Source: Deltaproteobacteria bacterium (GTDB lineage Bacteria > Myxococcota_C > UBA6777). Taken from it: 64,000 nucleotides of DNA. Of the stretch, positions 43,932 through 53,186 are shown in pieces. The stretch is taken from NCBI GenBank assembly GCA_002731275.1, contig PCBK01000033.1, positions 24,752-88,751 of the forward strand. Reading direction: 5' to 3'. The notes under the pieces were generated by a model. That model searched no databases. It saw only the letters and a program-made list of their open reading frames with translations, and was not told the origin of the DNA. Positions within the stretch are counted from its first letter, which is position 1, and every line of letters begins with the position of its first letter. A program made the position numbers and the translations under genes.

Positions 43932-46814
43932 ATGTATCGACCACCCTCCTGGTTTACCAAGGTCACGTATCTCACCCTTCTCTTTGCTGGTTTCCTCGCT
44001 TGGACCGCGTGTGGAAGACAGCTCGCAAAAGAAGGCGACGCATGTACATACAAAACGGATTGTGAAGGGAATCTCGACTGCATCGAATCACAATGCCGAT
44101 ACAACGGGATTGAGGGGTTTCCCTGCACACTCAGTACGGAGTGTGGTAAGGGACTCAACTGCATCAGCGGTCGCTGCTCCTCTGGACCACTCACATGTAA
44201 AGAACAAGCTGATTGCCCCGCAGAACAACGCTGTAGCAACGGCTCCTGCGTCTCACCAGGACAAGAAGGTGCTCCCTGTGAAGACTCCGCAGCGTGCGCA
44301 AGTGAGCTCGTCTGCGCACGCGCCGGTTCTTGCCAACAAAAAGGCGCCAAAGGCACAGCCGGAGAAAAAGAGACTTGTGCAACAGACGATGACTGCCAAA
44401 AGGGTCTCGGATGCAACGACAAGTTAAAAGCCTGTATGAAAGATGGTACTGAGAACATGCCCTGCCTGACAGGGTTTAAATGTGAGGGCGAGCTCGTCTG
44501 TAACAGAGATGAAGTGTGTGTCAAAGATGGTGAGCCCGGAACAGGTGGTCCGAACAGCGCCTGCCAAAAAGCAGCCGAGTGTCGCAAAGGTTACACTTGT
44601 GGCTCACAAGGCAAATGTGCTCCACAAGGTGTTGGCGTCGAAGGCGATCAATGTGCCGGTAATGAAAATTGTCGTGAAGGGCTCGTGTGTGGGACAGTCA
44701 AAGGTCTCAGTCTCGGAAAATGCACGAAAGACGGAGAGACAGGAACAAAGCAAACAGGCGAAGAATGTGCCGGACCACTCGAATGTGGATTTGGTATGAT
44801 CTGTGGTTTGTTTGGTAAGTGCCAAATCCCACAGACCTTTGCCGGTGTCACCTGTGAAGACCCAGGTGTGACCCCCGGTCCTTTCAGGATTTTCTTCGAA
44901 GTCCCCCGCAAAGATAAAGCCGTAAAAGAGTTTTATCGCCTGCCCTTCCCAAACAACATCCGCATCAAAAATGGCAAGGTCGATTTGACAGGGCACCCCA
45001 ACCCCGCCGGAGAAGCACGTGACGATCTGATCGGGTCATACCTGAAGGCCATCGAGGCTGAGCTTGACGCCTTCGGAAATAACCAAGCCATCTATTTCCG
45101 CTTTAGCCAATCACTCGACTTCAGCACACTTGAGCTCAATGGCGACAAGCCTGCGATCGTCTTTGTCAACCTCGATACAGGTCAACGTCTCGGGATTTCC
45201 GTCACTTACAACGCAGGAAAGGGAGCCTACATCTGCTACAACTCGCTGAGCATCAAGACCTTCTCAGGACTCCCCCTTGAACACGGCGCCAATTACGCCG
45301 TGATCATCACCAACATCCTGAAAAATAAGGTCGGCGACCCTGTTCAGGCCGATGACGACTTCAAAGCGATGATCGCAGAGAACGCACCACAAGATGAGGA
45401 TCTCAAGACCGCATATCCAAAATATCAGGGACTGCGGGATTATCTCGCCAAAAACAAGACAGATGACAAATGGCCCAAAGCCGCTGACATCGTTGGGGCG
45501 ACAGTCTTTACGACACAAAATCCAGACAAACACATCGAGCAATTCAGGAACGTCGCGCAAGGACAACCTGCCCCGACACTCAAATCGTTGACACTGTGTG
45601 ATGGAAAGAACACATCTCCTTGTGCAACAGACGGAGATGATAGCCGCAAGTGTGGTGCTCCAAACGACAAGTTCTACGAGTTTCACGCGAAAGTCACGCT
45701 GCCCATTTTCCAAAAAGGTGACGCTCCCTACGAGACAACAGGTGGTGGGATCGACTATGCGAGTGATGGGACTCCACAAGTTGTGCGCAAGGAAGACGTC
45801 TGTGTCTCGTTGACAATCCCCAAAGGAACAGCACCCGTAGACGGGTGGCCGATCATGTTGTACTCACATGGTACAGGAGGCAACTACCGCGGACACGTGG
45901 TAAATCAGACAGCTTTGCGTGCGAGCAACATAGAACTCCCTGATGGGAAAAAGGTCGGATTTGCGACCATCGGTTTTGATCAGGTCCTTCACGGTCCGAG
46001 AAAGAAAGACTCCAAGACACACCCCAACTTTTTGTTCTTCAACTTTAAGAACCCCATCGCGGCAAAAAACAACACGATACAAGGTGCCGCCGATCACTTC
46101 ACGATGGTCCGCCTGATCAAGAGTCTCGTGATCGCAAAAGAGCAATCCCCCACACAAGCGGAGATCAAAATGGACGGTAAGCACATCGTCTTCTTTGGTC
46201 ACTCACAAGGTGGCGTCGTCGGCCCGGTATTCCTTCCTTTTGAGCCCGACATCAAGACCGTCATCCTCAGTGGTGCAGGTGGAAACCTCGTGCAATCTCT
46301 GCTCAACAAAACAGAGCCAGTAAACGTCAAAGATGGCGTGAAGCTCGCTGTCGGACAACCAGGTTCAACAGGACTGGGTAACCGCCACCCCATCCTCAAT
46401 CTCTTGCAGATGTACTTTGAACGCTCAGACGCGATCAACTATGGACACATGATCACACAAACCCCCAACAAGGACATCACACCAAAACACGCTCTGTTGA
46501 CATACGGTATCGACGACACCTTCACCCCCAACAAAACGACTGACCTGCTCGCGCTCTCTATGGGTGTGACGATGGCACGTCCTGTGCTCAAGTCGATCAG
46601 CGGTCTATCGAGTAACGCGGTTGAGCCTCCCATCCAAGGCAATGTGACAGTTGAGACCGTCAAGTACACGTCTGCCCTTGCGCAGTACAAGCCGACAGAG
46701 GGCTCCGATGGCCACTTCGTGATCTTCCAAAACACAGATGCACAACGCCAGTGGACGCGCTTCTTGGGGACATACCTGACCGATCCAGACAACATCCCCA
46801 CGCTGCTCAAATAA
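43932..46814 (+). CDS. Cys-rich lipoprotein with alpha/beta-hydrolase lipase domain
   Basis: About 960 residues. The start at ATG 43932 follows AGGAG (ten bases) and gives a clean signal peptide with lipobox WTAC; the longer frame from 43887 would bury it. Residues 30-310 hold about ten short Cys-rich modules of Dickkopf-like spacing (CTYKTDCEGNLDC, CTLSTECGKGLNC, CAGNENCREGLVC). The remainder resembles the virulence-factor lipase family (Pla-1/cef): an Ig-like N-terminal part (RLPFPNNIRI) and a hydrolase with oxyanion HGTGGNYRG, nucleophile elbow GHSQGG, acid in YGIDDTF and His in SDGHFVIF. A cell-surface esterase or lipase is likely. The Cys-rich modules may bind partners. A weak terminator follows at 46861. 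Confidence 0.88.
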   Translation: MYRPPSWFTKVTYLTLLFAGFLAWTACGRQLAKEGDACTYKTDCEGNLDCIESQCRYNGIEGFPCTLSTECGKGLNCISGRCSSGPLTCKEQADCPAEQRCSNGSCVSPGQEGAPCEDSAACASELVCARAGSCQQKGAKGTAGEKETCATDDDCQKGLGCNDKLKACMKDGTENMPCLTGFKCEGELVCNRDEVCVKDGEPGTGGPNSACQKAAECRKGYTCGSQGKCAPQGVGVEGDQCAGNENCREGLVCGTVKGLSLGKCTKDGETGTKQTGEECAGPLECGFGMICGLFGKCQIPQTFAGVTCEDPGVTPGPFRIFFEVPRKDKAVKEFYRLPFPNNIRIKNGKVDLTGHPNPAGEARDDLIGSYLKAIEAELDAFGNNQAIYFRFSQSLDFSTLELNGDKPAIVFVNLDTGQRLGISVTYNAGKGAYICYNSLSIKTFSGLPLEHGANYAVIITNILKNKVGDPVQADDDFKAMIAENAPQDEDLKTAYPKYQGLRDYLAKNKTDDKWPKAADIVGATVFTTQNPDKHIEQFRNVAQGQPAPTLKSLTLCDGKNTSPCATDGDDSRKCGAPNDKFYEFHAKVTLPIFQKGDAPYETTGGGIDYASDGTPQVVRKEDVCVSLTIPKGTAPVDGWPIMLYSHGTGGNYRGHVVNQTALRASNIELPDGKKVGFATIGFDQVLHGPRKKDSKTHPNFLFFNFKNPIAAKNNTIQGAADHFTMVRLIKSLVIAKEQSPTQAEIKMDGKHIVFFGHSQGGVVGPVFLPFEPDIKTVILSGAGGNLVQSLLNKTEPVNVKDGVKLAVGQPGSTGLGNRHPILNLLQMYFERSDAINYGHMITQTPNKDITPKHALLTYGIDDTFTPNKTTDLLALSMGVTMARPVLKSISGLSSNAVEPPIQGNVTVETVKYTSALAQYKPTEGSDGHFVIFQNTDAQRQWTRFLGTYLTDPDNIPTLLK

Positions 46815-46860
46815 TCTCCCCCTCACTCCTTCTCGCTCCCCCCTCATATCACCTGCACAG

Positions 46861-46882
46861 AGACGACACGAGGCGTCTTTTT
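46861..46882 (+). terminator. Weak intrinsic terminator after the lipase gene
   Basis: AGACG (46861-46865) and CGTCT (46874-46878) pair around an eight-base loop and run directly into TTTTT (46878-46882), 46 bases past the stop codon. The stem is only five pairs, so efficiency is doubtful. Confidence 0.4.
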
Positions 46883-46885
46883 CGC

Positions 46886-46913
46886 TTGACAATTTAGCGA
46901 CAGGCTCTATATT
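46886..46913 (+). promoter_or_regulatory. Sigma-70 type promoter for the aromatic-degradation pair
   Basis: A perfect TTGACA at 46886-46891 and TATATT (five of six) at 46908-46913 are 16 bases apart. The next start codon is at 47072, which leaves a leader of about 150 bases with no recognised structure. Confidence 0.55.
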
Positions 46914-47071
46914 TTGCGTGCTTTTGACCTGCTCGATCAACAACCACCTGTAGCGACACATCTACGCAGCGCACAAGGGGTAACGCTCGCCACCTGCATG
47001 TGTCTGACAAAGACATGATGTCATAGGCATCCATCCCCTATCCATACCCATACAAAGAAGAGGTTTTTACG

Positions 47072-48058
47072 ATGAAATTTGCAACCCTGAATGATGGCTC
47101 TAGAGATGGCGTTCTTTTGGTCGTAGACAAGGCCGGCACAAACGCCGTCAAAGCAACAACGATCGCGCCCAATCTCCAAGACGCTCTCGAACGTTGGGAC
47201 GAAGTCAGCGGTGCATTGCAGGCGCTCTCAGACACACTCAACGCAGGCACCTGTGAGGACAGCTTCGAGATCGACTTCACACAGCTCGCATCTCCTCTTC
47301 CGCGCTCCTACCAATGGCTCGACGGCTCGGCCTTCCTCAACCACGTGCAACTCGTACGCAAGGCCCGCAACGCAGAGATGCCCCCCTCCTATTACCACGA
47401 TCCACTCGTTTACCAAGGCGGCTCCGATCACTTCCTCGGGCCACGTCAGGACATCGTCCACAAAACAACCGACTGGGGCATCGACTTCGAAGCAGAGATC
47501 GCAGTCATCACAGGTGATGTCCCCTACCAAGCGACACCAGAACAAGTCGAACCAAACATCCGCTTGCTTATGCTCGTAAACGACGTCTCCTTACGCAGCT
47601 TGATCCCCTCAGAGCTGGCAAAAAGCTTTGGCTTTGTCGTCTCCAAGCCCCCAACAGCCTTCTCACCTTTCGCGATCACACCTGATGAGCTCGGTGACTC
47701 GTGGAAAGATGGCCGTGTCTGGCTTCCGCTTGAAGTCGAGTACAACGGCGAATTTTTCGGCAACCCAGAAGCCGGTGAGGAGATGCAATTCTCCTTCTAT
47801 CAGATCATCTCTCACATCGCCCAAACAAGATCCCTTCGTGCCGGTACAATTGTAGGCTCAGGAACAGTCTCAAACGAAGACCGTAGCCGCGGCAGTTGTT
47901 GTCTCGCAGAAAAGCGCATGATCGAAAAGATCGACACAGGTGAATTCAAAACACCCTTCATGCAATTTGGCGACACAGTGCGCATCGAGATGAAAAAAGA
48001 CGGTCAATCGCTCTTTGGCAGCATCGAACAAAAAGTCGTCCAGTGGGAGGGTGAATGA
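47072..48058 (+). CDS. Fumarylacetoacetate hydrolase family protein
   Basis: A 328-residue enzyme of the FAH superfamily, in the two-domain form with an N-terminal FAA_hydrolase_N_2-like part (about 1-75) and the catalytic beta domain. Metal-binding and active-site segments include YYHDPLVYQGG, DWGIDFEAEIAVI and SFYQIISHIAQ, and GTIVGSGTVSNED near the end. The next gene is a maleylacetoacetate isomerase, overlapping by four bases (ATGA), so the pair carries out the last two steps of tyrosine/phenylalanine breakdown: maleylacetoacetate to fumarylacetoacetate, then hydrolysis to fumarate and acetoacetate. This context makes fumarylacetoacetase the best call. GAAGAGG precedes the ATG. Homogentisate dioxygenase and HPPD are not in the window. 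Confidence 0.9.
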   Translation: MKFATLNDGSRDGVLLVVDKAGTNAVKATTIAPNLQDALERWDEVSGALQALSDTLNAGTCEDSFEIDFTQLASPLPRSYQWLDGSAFLNHVQLVRKARNAEMPPSYYHDPLVYQGGSDHFLGPRQDIVHKTTDWGIDFEAEIAVITGDVPYQATPEQVEPNIRLLMLVNDVSLRSLIPSELAKSFGFVVSKPPTAFSPFAITPDELGDSWKDGRVWLPLEVEYNGEFFGNPEAGEEMQFSFYQIISHIAQTRSLRAGTIVGSGTVSNEDRSRGSCCLAEKRMIEKIDTGEFKTPFMQFGDTVRIEMKKDGQSLFGSIEQKVVQWEGE

Positions 48059-48747
48059 GTACGCCAACCCTCGGGATGAAGCTCTACAGCTACTTTCGCT
48101 CAAGTTGCTCATACCGCGTACGCATTGCCCTCTATCACAAGGGACTCGACTTCTCTTACGTGCCTGTTCACCTCGTCAAAGATGGCGGGCAACAACACGC
48201 AGAGACGTACAAACAACGCAACTCTATGGGACAAGTTCCGACACTTGAGTTGATCGATAATGACGGTTCCATCAGCGCAACACTCACGCAATCAGTCGCG
48301 ATCCTCGAATATCTCGAAGAGGTTTACCCCGATCCCCCTTTGCTACCAAAGGACTCGATCGAGCGAGCCAAGGTCCGACAGATCGTTGAGATCGTCAACA
48401 GCGGCATCCAACCCATCCAAAATCTCCATGTCATGCAAAAGATCTCTTCTTCGTTTGATGTGGAGATGGCTGAAGCCAAAAAGTGGGCCGCATTTTGGGT
48501 TGCGCACGGATTTCGTGGACTGGAACCTGTCCTCGCCCAAACATCCGGACAGTTTGCGTTTGGTGATCAGGTCACTCTCGCCGACGCCTTTATCGTCCCC
48601 CAACACTACAACGCAAAGCGCTTTGGCATCGACATGACGCCTTTTCCAAACATCGCCAAAGTTGTGGACAACGCGCTCTCTCTCGACGCCTTCCAACGTG
48701 CTCGCCCCGAAGTCCAGCCAGACACCCCCGACGATCTTCGCCTCTGA
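48055..48747 (+). CDS. maiA: Maleylacetoacetate isomerase
   Basis: A 230-residue glutathione-transferase of the zeta class. The signature SSCSYRVRIAL near residue 17-27 holds the zeta-class active-site Ser/Cys, followed by NSMGQVPTLEL and the SVAILEYLEE helix. The C-terminal helical domain has the FAFGDQVTLADAFIVPQ motif. It needs glutathione and turns maleylacetoacetate into fumarylacetoacetate in the cytoplasm. The ATG overlaps the stop of the FAH-family gene as ATGA, giving translational coupling. Nine residues precede the first strand (KLYSYFRSS), longer than usual; an ATG seven codons in (MKLYSY) is an alternative start but would lose the overlap. Confidence 0.94.
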   Translation: MSTPTLGMKLYSYFRSSCSYRVRIALYHKGLDFSYVPVHLVKDGGQQHAETYKQRNSMGQVPTLELIDNDGSISATLTQSVAILEYLEEVYPDPPLLPKDSIERAKVRQIVEIVNSGIQPIQNLHVMQKISSSFDVEMAEAKKWAAFWVAHGFRGLEPVLAQTSGQFAFGDQVTLADAFIVPQHYNAKRFGIDMTPFPNIAKVVDNALSLDAFQRARPEVQPDTPDDLRL

Positions 48748-49141
48748 GCCAATCCTCTTGAACGAGTCCTCAAAGACCCACTGCATCGACACATCGATCA
48801 GAATTTTTCCAGTCTTTTTTCAAAAAAAATTTTTCATTCAAGATCAAGAGACTAGAAAGACATTTCCATTTCAAGCGTAGCAAAAAAGCTATCTTTTCAT
48901 AAACTTGCATTCAAGAAATCAAAGGAACATGTCGTACATTGTAGTACAAAAATCGTATCTCTTTTTTGTAATTGATTTGTGTTTTCGCCCAATAGTTTAT
49001 TGAGAGGTTTTTGATCTTTGCATCAGCCTTTCGATCGTTGCCTTTGGACGCAAGGTGTATCTTTTTTGTACCGTGTGACGTTTGGCTGTGTCTTTCCGCC
49101 CACACAAACCAAACCAACACAAGTGAACTCAACACGCAGAC
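48748..49141. other. AT-rich intergenic region
   Basis: No supported gene. The first 100 bases hold a small hairpin ATCGA-CACA-TCGAT (48785-48798) with TTTTT six bases on, a possible weak terminator for maiA, then A/T runs. The rest is clearly more AT-rich than the neighbours. A minus-strand frame across it has only a TTG start and no ribosome site. No convincing promoter for the histidine kinase gene was found. Confidence 0.5.
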
Positions 49142-51040
49142 ATGAACATAGCCAAAAAAAACCAAGTGAGTCGACAAACATCATCAGACCCAGCAACAGA
49201 GCTGCCTTCCATCAGCAGTCAGAGCTCCCACCTCAACATCCGATTTGATGAAGTGGAGATGCTCACCAACGCTGGCATGTGGATGCTCGATCTACACAAC
49301 ATGTTGTTCCATGCTTCGGAGAGAACAAACAAGTTGTTGGGTACCAACGCTCCTCACAACACGATCGAATACTACCTACAAAACGTTCACCCTGAAGATC
49401 GCAAACGCATCCACGCCTCATATCAAGCAAGTACTCTCCCCAAACAGAACTATGTCTCCGAAACCTTTCGTGTCCATATCTCCGGACAAGAGACTATCCT
49501 CAAAAGCAGAATCAAGCTGGATCTCGACAACGAAGGCAAGATCTCTCGATTGTTTGGCACACTCGAAGACGTCACAAACGTCCAAAAAACGGAGCGCCTG
49601 CAAAACGAACTGATCTCCATCGTCAGCCACGAACTACGAACCCCCTTGACGTCGATCAAAGGTTCGATCGGGTTGTTGCTCGGTGGGATTGGAGGTAGCC
49701 TTCCAGCCCAAGCGACGAAGCTCCTTAAACTCGCGAGTAACAACACAGAGAGGCTGCTCGCGTTGGTCAACGACCTGCTGGATCTGGAGAAGATCGAAGC
49801 TGGAAAGATCGCTTTTGATATCAAAGCAGTACACCTCAACGAATTGATCGAGAAGGCCATCGAAGAGAACGAGGGCTTTGGTCAACAATTCAACGTCTCG
49901 TTCAATCTCGAAAGCACAAAGAAGACATACATCTGGGCCGATCCTGCGCGTCTGATACAAGTGATCAACAACTTGCTCTCCAACGCTGCAAAATTCTCTC
50001 CCACACAGGGACACGTCGACATCAAAATAGAGACCACGGAGAACATCGCGACGGTCATGATCCTCGACCGTGGTCCAGGCGTTCCAAAGTCATTTCGTCA
50101 AAAGATCTTCGAAAAGTTCACACAAGTGGAGAAGTCTTCCACACGAAAAAGAGAGGGCACAGGGTTGGGCTTGAGCATCTCTCGCGCCCTGATCGAAAAA
50201 CAATCGGGCACCTTAGAGTATGCGCCAAGAGAGGGAGGTGGGAGCTGCTTTCACTTCTCTTTACCTCTCGCACCTCTTCCAGTCCAAGAGAAGACCCTCG
50301 TCGTCCAAGATCGCCGCGTGCTGATTATCGAAGACAACGAAGACGTCTCCCACTTACTTCAGCACCAATTAAAGCGCGCAAAGATGAAGGTCGATCTCGC
50401 GACAACGGCAGACGAAGCAAAAGATATACTCCGTGGCAACGACACCCCCTACGATATCATCCTTCTCGATATCCACCTCGCAGGCGAAGATGGCATTACA
50501 CTGTTTAAGGAGATGAGAGATGAAGGTCGCCTACGCCGCACCCCCGTTCTCATCCTCTCAGCGAGCGCTGATGTCGTCAAAAACCAATACAAAAATACAA
50601 ACGAAGACCTGACAGGGATCGCGGAGTGGCTTCAAAAACCCATTGGCGGAAAGCTATTGAGGCTTAAAGTGCAAGAAACCATTGAGCGTAACAACCTCCC
50701 CAAAGTACTGCACATCGAAAAAAATCTCGACAACCAACAGACCGTCGCGATCTCTCTTCAAAAAGAAGCCAACGTCGTGTTCTCCTCAAACCCCGTACAA
50801 GCGAGGAAGATGATCGAGCACTACGACTTCGACTTTGTCTTGCTAAACTACGACAAACGAGACACAAACAGTCGCCAACTCCTCGGAGAGCTGCGCTCGC
50901 TCCTTCCCACTTCGCAGGTGATCTTGTTATCAGAACACAATCTCGACGAACCGACCACACAACAAGCGGACGCGGTGTTATCGATGTCAGACCTCAAAAA
51001 CGACAACCTGATGGACTATATCCGCACAGCGTTAATCTAG
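49142..51040 (+). CDS. Hybrid histidine kinase with PAS, receiver and pseudo-receiver
   Basis: A 632-residue soluble kinase. A PAS/PAC domain spans about 38-150 (LTNAGMWMLDL ... VHPEDRKRI ... LFGTLEDVT). The dimerisation domain has phospho-acceptor H163 in SHELRTPLTS, and the ATP domain follows (N-box VINNLLSNAAKF, DRGPGVP, GTGLGLS). The first receiver (about 391-510) has E397/D398, phospho-acceptor D443 and K499. The second receiver-like domain (about 520-632) has lost the site: N569 stands where Asp is expected (VLLNYD), and the acidic pair is HIEKN. It probably mediates contacts. There is no membrane segment, so the signal is cytoplasmic. The ribosome site is weak. The neighbours do not include a separate output regulator. 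Confidence 0.92.
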   Translation: MNIAKKNQVSRQTSSDPATELPSISSQSSHLNIRFDEVEMLTNAGMWMLDLHNMLFHASERTNKLLGTNAPHNTIEYYLQNVHPEDRKRIHASYQASTLPKQNYVSETFRVHISGQETILKSRIKLDLDNEGKISRLFGTLEDVTNVQKTERLQNELISIVSHELRTPLTSIKGSIGLLLGGIGGSLPAQATKLLKLASNNTERLLALVNDLLDLEKIEAGKIAFDIKAVHLNELIEKAIEENEGFGQQFNVSFNLESTKKTYIWADPARLIQVINNLLSNAAKFSPTQGHVDIKIETTENIATVMILDRGPGVPKSFRQKIFEKFTQVEKSSTRKREGTGLGLSISRALIEKQSGTLEYAPREGGGSCFHFSLPLAPLPVQEKTLVVQDRRVLIIEDNEDVSHLLQHQLKRAKMKVDLATTADEAKDILRGNDTPYDIILLDIHLAGEDGITLFKEMRDEGRLRRTPVLILSASADVVKNQYKNTNEDLTGIAEWLQKPIGGKLLRLKVQETIERNNLPKVLHIEKNLDNQQTVAISLQKEANVVFSSNPVQARKMIEHYDFDFVLLNYDKRDTNSRQLLGELRSLLPTSQVILLSEHNLDEPTTQQADAVLSMSDLKNDNLMDYIRTALI

Positions 51041-51064
51041 CCCTTACCAAGTCGTCAACGGAAT

Positions 51065-52045
51065 CTACAGAGGAAAGATCGCCAGATTTGTCAGCTTGAG
51101 CTCGTGATCGGACCAGCGGCGTTTGTAGTCCATAGCCATCCCCAGATCGTAATTCTCGATCCCCTCATCGGCCAAGCGCTTGATCATCTCCCACTGCACC
51201 AGATGCCCAAGACTCAGAGAGGACAGTTCCTGATCGTAGCTGAGCTGAAATCCCCTGTAGACCTGTCCAATGATCCCACCGAAGACGTACGCCACGTCTT
51301 TGTCTCCTTGACGGGCAAACAAGACACGCAATGCTCCCTTCTTTGCGAGACGCTCCATGAGCATCGTATAAAACTTGACGTAACGAGGCATCGAAAAGAT
51401 GCTGCTCTCCTGTTGAAACTTCCACGAGCGCTGTTCAATCTCCCATATACGCTGGTAGAGAGCGTCAGCGGAGAGATCATCTCGACACCACTCAAAGGTA
51501 ATGCCAGCGGCATTTGCCTGTTTCTCTGCGCGTCGTAAGTTGTTGCGAAATTTGGACGTTCGCTTGGCCAAAAACGCATCGCTCCCCCCAGATAGATCTG
51601 CCTGCATGCAGTGCGTCCCCTCAAAGGTCTCGACGTAGTAATGACGGGCAATCCGATCCATCAAAGGAGCCCACCAAGGCGAAGAGACAGGAATCCCTGA
51701 GAGCAAAGTCAGCTGCCATGTCCCTCGCAATTCATCGAGGGCCTGAAGTAGCAAGGCACAACTATCATCAAAGGATGCACCGATCATAGGGCATCCAAAC
51801 CCCCATGCAAATTCAAGCGGTTGGAGCACCCTCTCAAAAGAAGACAAAGGCCCACAGCAGAGCCCCAGCCATGCGCGATCAGATCTTCTAATGACAGGTT
51901 CACGCGAGTCGTGTAGGGTGTGGTGTGCGGCAAGGAGCCAATCACTGCTCGAACAAAAAGCAGCGATGTCATTGGTACGAAGCACATCCCGATCAAACGA
52001 ATCGACGAGTGCTTCCCATTCAGCAAGTGAAAGTGCCTGATACAC
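51065..52045 (-). CDS. GNAT/FemAB-like acyltransferase (BioF2-like domain)
   Basis: A 326-residue protein of the BioF2-like GNAT_acetyltran_6 type. The N-terminal half (about 1-150) is a degenerate GNAT unit (RAWLGLCCGP, LLSGIPVSSPWWAPLM). The second half has the typical KRTSKFRNNLRRAEKQA segment, the IWEIEQRSWKFQQES motif, MPRYVKFYTMLMERLAKKGALRVLFA and a final YDLGMAMDYKRRW segment that match the family. Such proteins transfer acyl or aminoacyl groups in polysaccharide or peptidoglycan-related pathways, but substrates are seldom known. GTG 52045 has AAGG eight bases upstream. It is convergent with the histidine kinase gene and divergent from thiE. Confidence 0.8.
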   Translation of the reverse strand: MYQALSLAEWEALVDSFDRDVLRTNDIAAFCSSSDWLLAAHHTLHDSREPVIRRSDRAWLGLCCGPLSSFERVLQPLEFAWGFGCPMIGASFDDSCALLLQALDELRGTWQLTLLSGIPVSSPWWAPLMDRIARHYYVETFEGTHCMQADLSGGSDAFLAKRTSKFRNNLRRAEKQANAAGITFEWCRDDLSADALYQRIWEIEQRSWKFQQESSIFSMPRYVKFYTMLMERLAKKGALRVLFARQGDKDVAYVFGGIIGQVYRGFQLSYDQELSSLSLGHLVQWEMIKRLADEGIENYDLGMAMDYKRRWSDHELKLTNLAIFPL

Positions 52046-52095
52046 AGAGTATGCCTTTCATTGGATTGATTTGCATTCTAAAGGGAGCGATTTAC

Positions 52096-52764
52096 ATGAA
52101 CAATCATACTACATCCAGCCCCTCAGGTAGAACGAAGGGCAGCGCGCTTGATCTGTCTCTTTACTACGTACTCGATCTTCCTGCATCAAGAGAACCGTTG
52201 TATCTGGCTGAGTCGGCTATCGAAGGGGGCGTCACAGCCATACAACTGCGAGGGAAGCGAGAAAGCGCAGCCTCACTCTACCAATTCGCACAACAACTGC
52301 AACCACTTTTGCAACAAAAAGGCGTGGCCCTGATCATCAACGACAGGTTGGATGTGGCGCTCGCAGTGGGTGCAGACGGTGTTCACCTTGGAAAGGATGA
52401 CCTCCCCCTCACAGAAGCCCGCCGCCTTGCGCCCTCCTTGCATATCGGGGTCTCTTGCTATGACGACCTCCAGAGAGCCAAGGATGCTGTACATGGTGAC
52501 GCTGACTACATCGCATTTGGTGCGTTTTATGTAAGCGAGAGTAAGCCAGAGGCGACGCCTGTCTCGATAGATATTTTGCCCCAAGCCAAGGCCTTGGGCT
52601 GTCCGATCGTCGCCATTGGCGGCATTACCCCCGAGAAGAGCGAGCCACTGTGGCGTGCAGGCGTTGACGGTGTTGCGGTGATCTCCGCGATCCAAAACGC
52701 AGAAGCCCCAGACGCTGCAGCACGTTCATTCCGAAAAGTGATGCAAAAGGCGCGCTTCTCTTGA
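52096..52764 (+). CDS. thiE: Thiamine-phosphate synthase
   Basis: A 222-residue TIM-barrel enzyme that joins HMP pyrophosphate and thiazole phosphate to thiamine phosphate. Family motifs in order: VTAIQLRGK, LIINDRLDVALAVGADGVHLG (pyrophosphate site), IGVSCYD, DYIAFGAFYVSESKPEA (a variant of the usual GPxFPTxTK loop), IVAIGGI and GVDGVAVISAI. ATG 52096 follows AAGGGAG with eight bases spacing; the longer frame upstream overlaps the divergent gene. Other thiamine genes are absent here, and no TPP riboswitch fits in the 50-base upstream gap. Its stop codon overlaps the -35 box of the next promoter. The variant loop leaves a little doubt between ThiE and the TenI group. Confidence 0.9.
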   Translation: MNNHTTSSPSGRTKGSALDLSLYYVLDLPASREPLYLAESAIEGGVTAIQLRGKRESAASLYQFAQQLQPLLQQKGVALIINDRLDVALAVGADGVHLGKDDLPLTEARRLAPSLHIGVSCYDDLQRAKDAVHGDADYIAFGAFYVSESKPEATPVSIDILPQAKALGCPIVAIGGITPEKSEPLWRAGVDGVAVISAIQNAEAPDAAARSFRKVMQKARFS

Positions 52765-52788
52765 CAACAACGCCAAGACAATTATTAT
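52761..52788 (+). promoter_or_regulatory. Sigma-70 type promoter for the ferredoxin genes
   Basis: TTGACA at 52761-52766, overlapping the thiE stop codon, and TATTAT (five of six) at 52783-52788 are 16 bases apart. The ferredoxin start codon at 52867 is 78 bases further on. Confidence 0.55.
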
Positions 52789-52866
52789 GCAACGAAGTAA
52801 TCTTCGTTGTTCCCCGAGCCTACATCACGTGATGGGGCGCAGTTACTATACTTGAGGAGAATGTTC

Positions 52867-53160
52867 ATGAGCTACATCATTGCTGAACCGTGCGTGAGCG
52901 TTTGTGATACAGCATGTGTTGATGTCTGTCCTGTTGACTGTATTCACGGACCTATCGATAAAGAAGGACGCGGAGAAGAAGTCAAAGGCATGTCCGATGA
53001 GGACAAAAACGGTAAACAACTTTATATCGATCCAGACGAGTGCATCGATTGTGGAGCATGTGAGCCTGAGTGCCCAGTCCAAGCGATCTTTGAAGAGAGC
53101 GAAGTTCCCTCCGAATGGAAAGACTTCGTCAAGAAAAACTACGACTTCTTCGGTAGATAA
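52867..53160 (+). CDS. Ferredoxin, FdxA-like (first of a tandem pair)
   Basis: A 97-residue electron carrier. The N-terminal cluster motif is [19 protein letters not shown], the second [12 protein letters not shown], with an insert of acidic residues between ([19 protein letters not shown]). This resembles the 7Fe/8Fe FdxA class. The protein has an extra run of cysteines in its first motif, so one cluster may be 3Fe-4S or 4Fe-4S. ATG 52867 is preceded by GAGGAG with seven bases, better than the ATG six bases earlier. It is followed after 26 bases by a paralogue with about 65% similar residues. Both are upstream of the transhydrogenase genes (gap 130 bases), so joint use with NAD(P)H metabolism is possible. 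Confidence 0.92.
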   Translation: MSYIIAEPCVSVCDTACVDVCPVDCIHGPIDKEGRGEEVKGMSDEDKNGKQLYIDPDECIDCGACEPECPVQAIFEESEVPSEWKDFVKKNYDFFGR

Positions 53161-53186
53161 GGCCTATCCCCAACCAGGATCCTTCC

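Noticed and set aside
48911-49177. An 88-codon minus-strand frame in the AT-rich gap
   Set aside because: It has only a TTG start overlapping the histidine kinase gene, no ribosome site and no recognisable family.
52046-52095. TPP riboswitch ahead of thiE
   Set aside because: Only about 50 bases lie between the divergent start codons, and none of the conserved TPP-aptamer elements was found.
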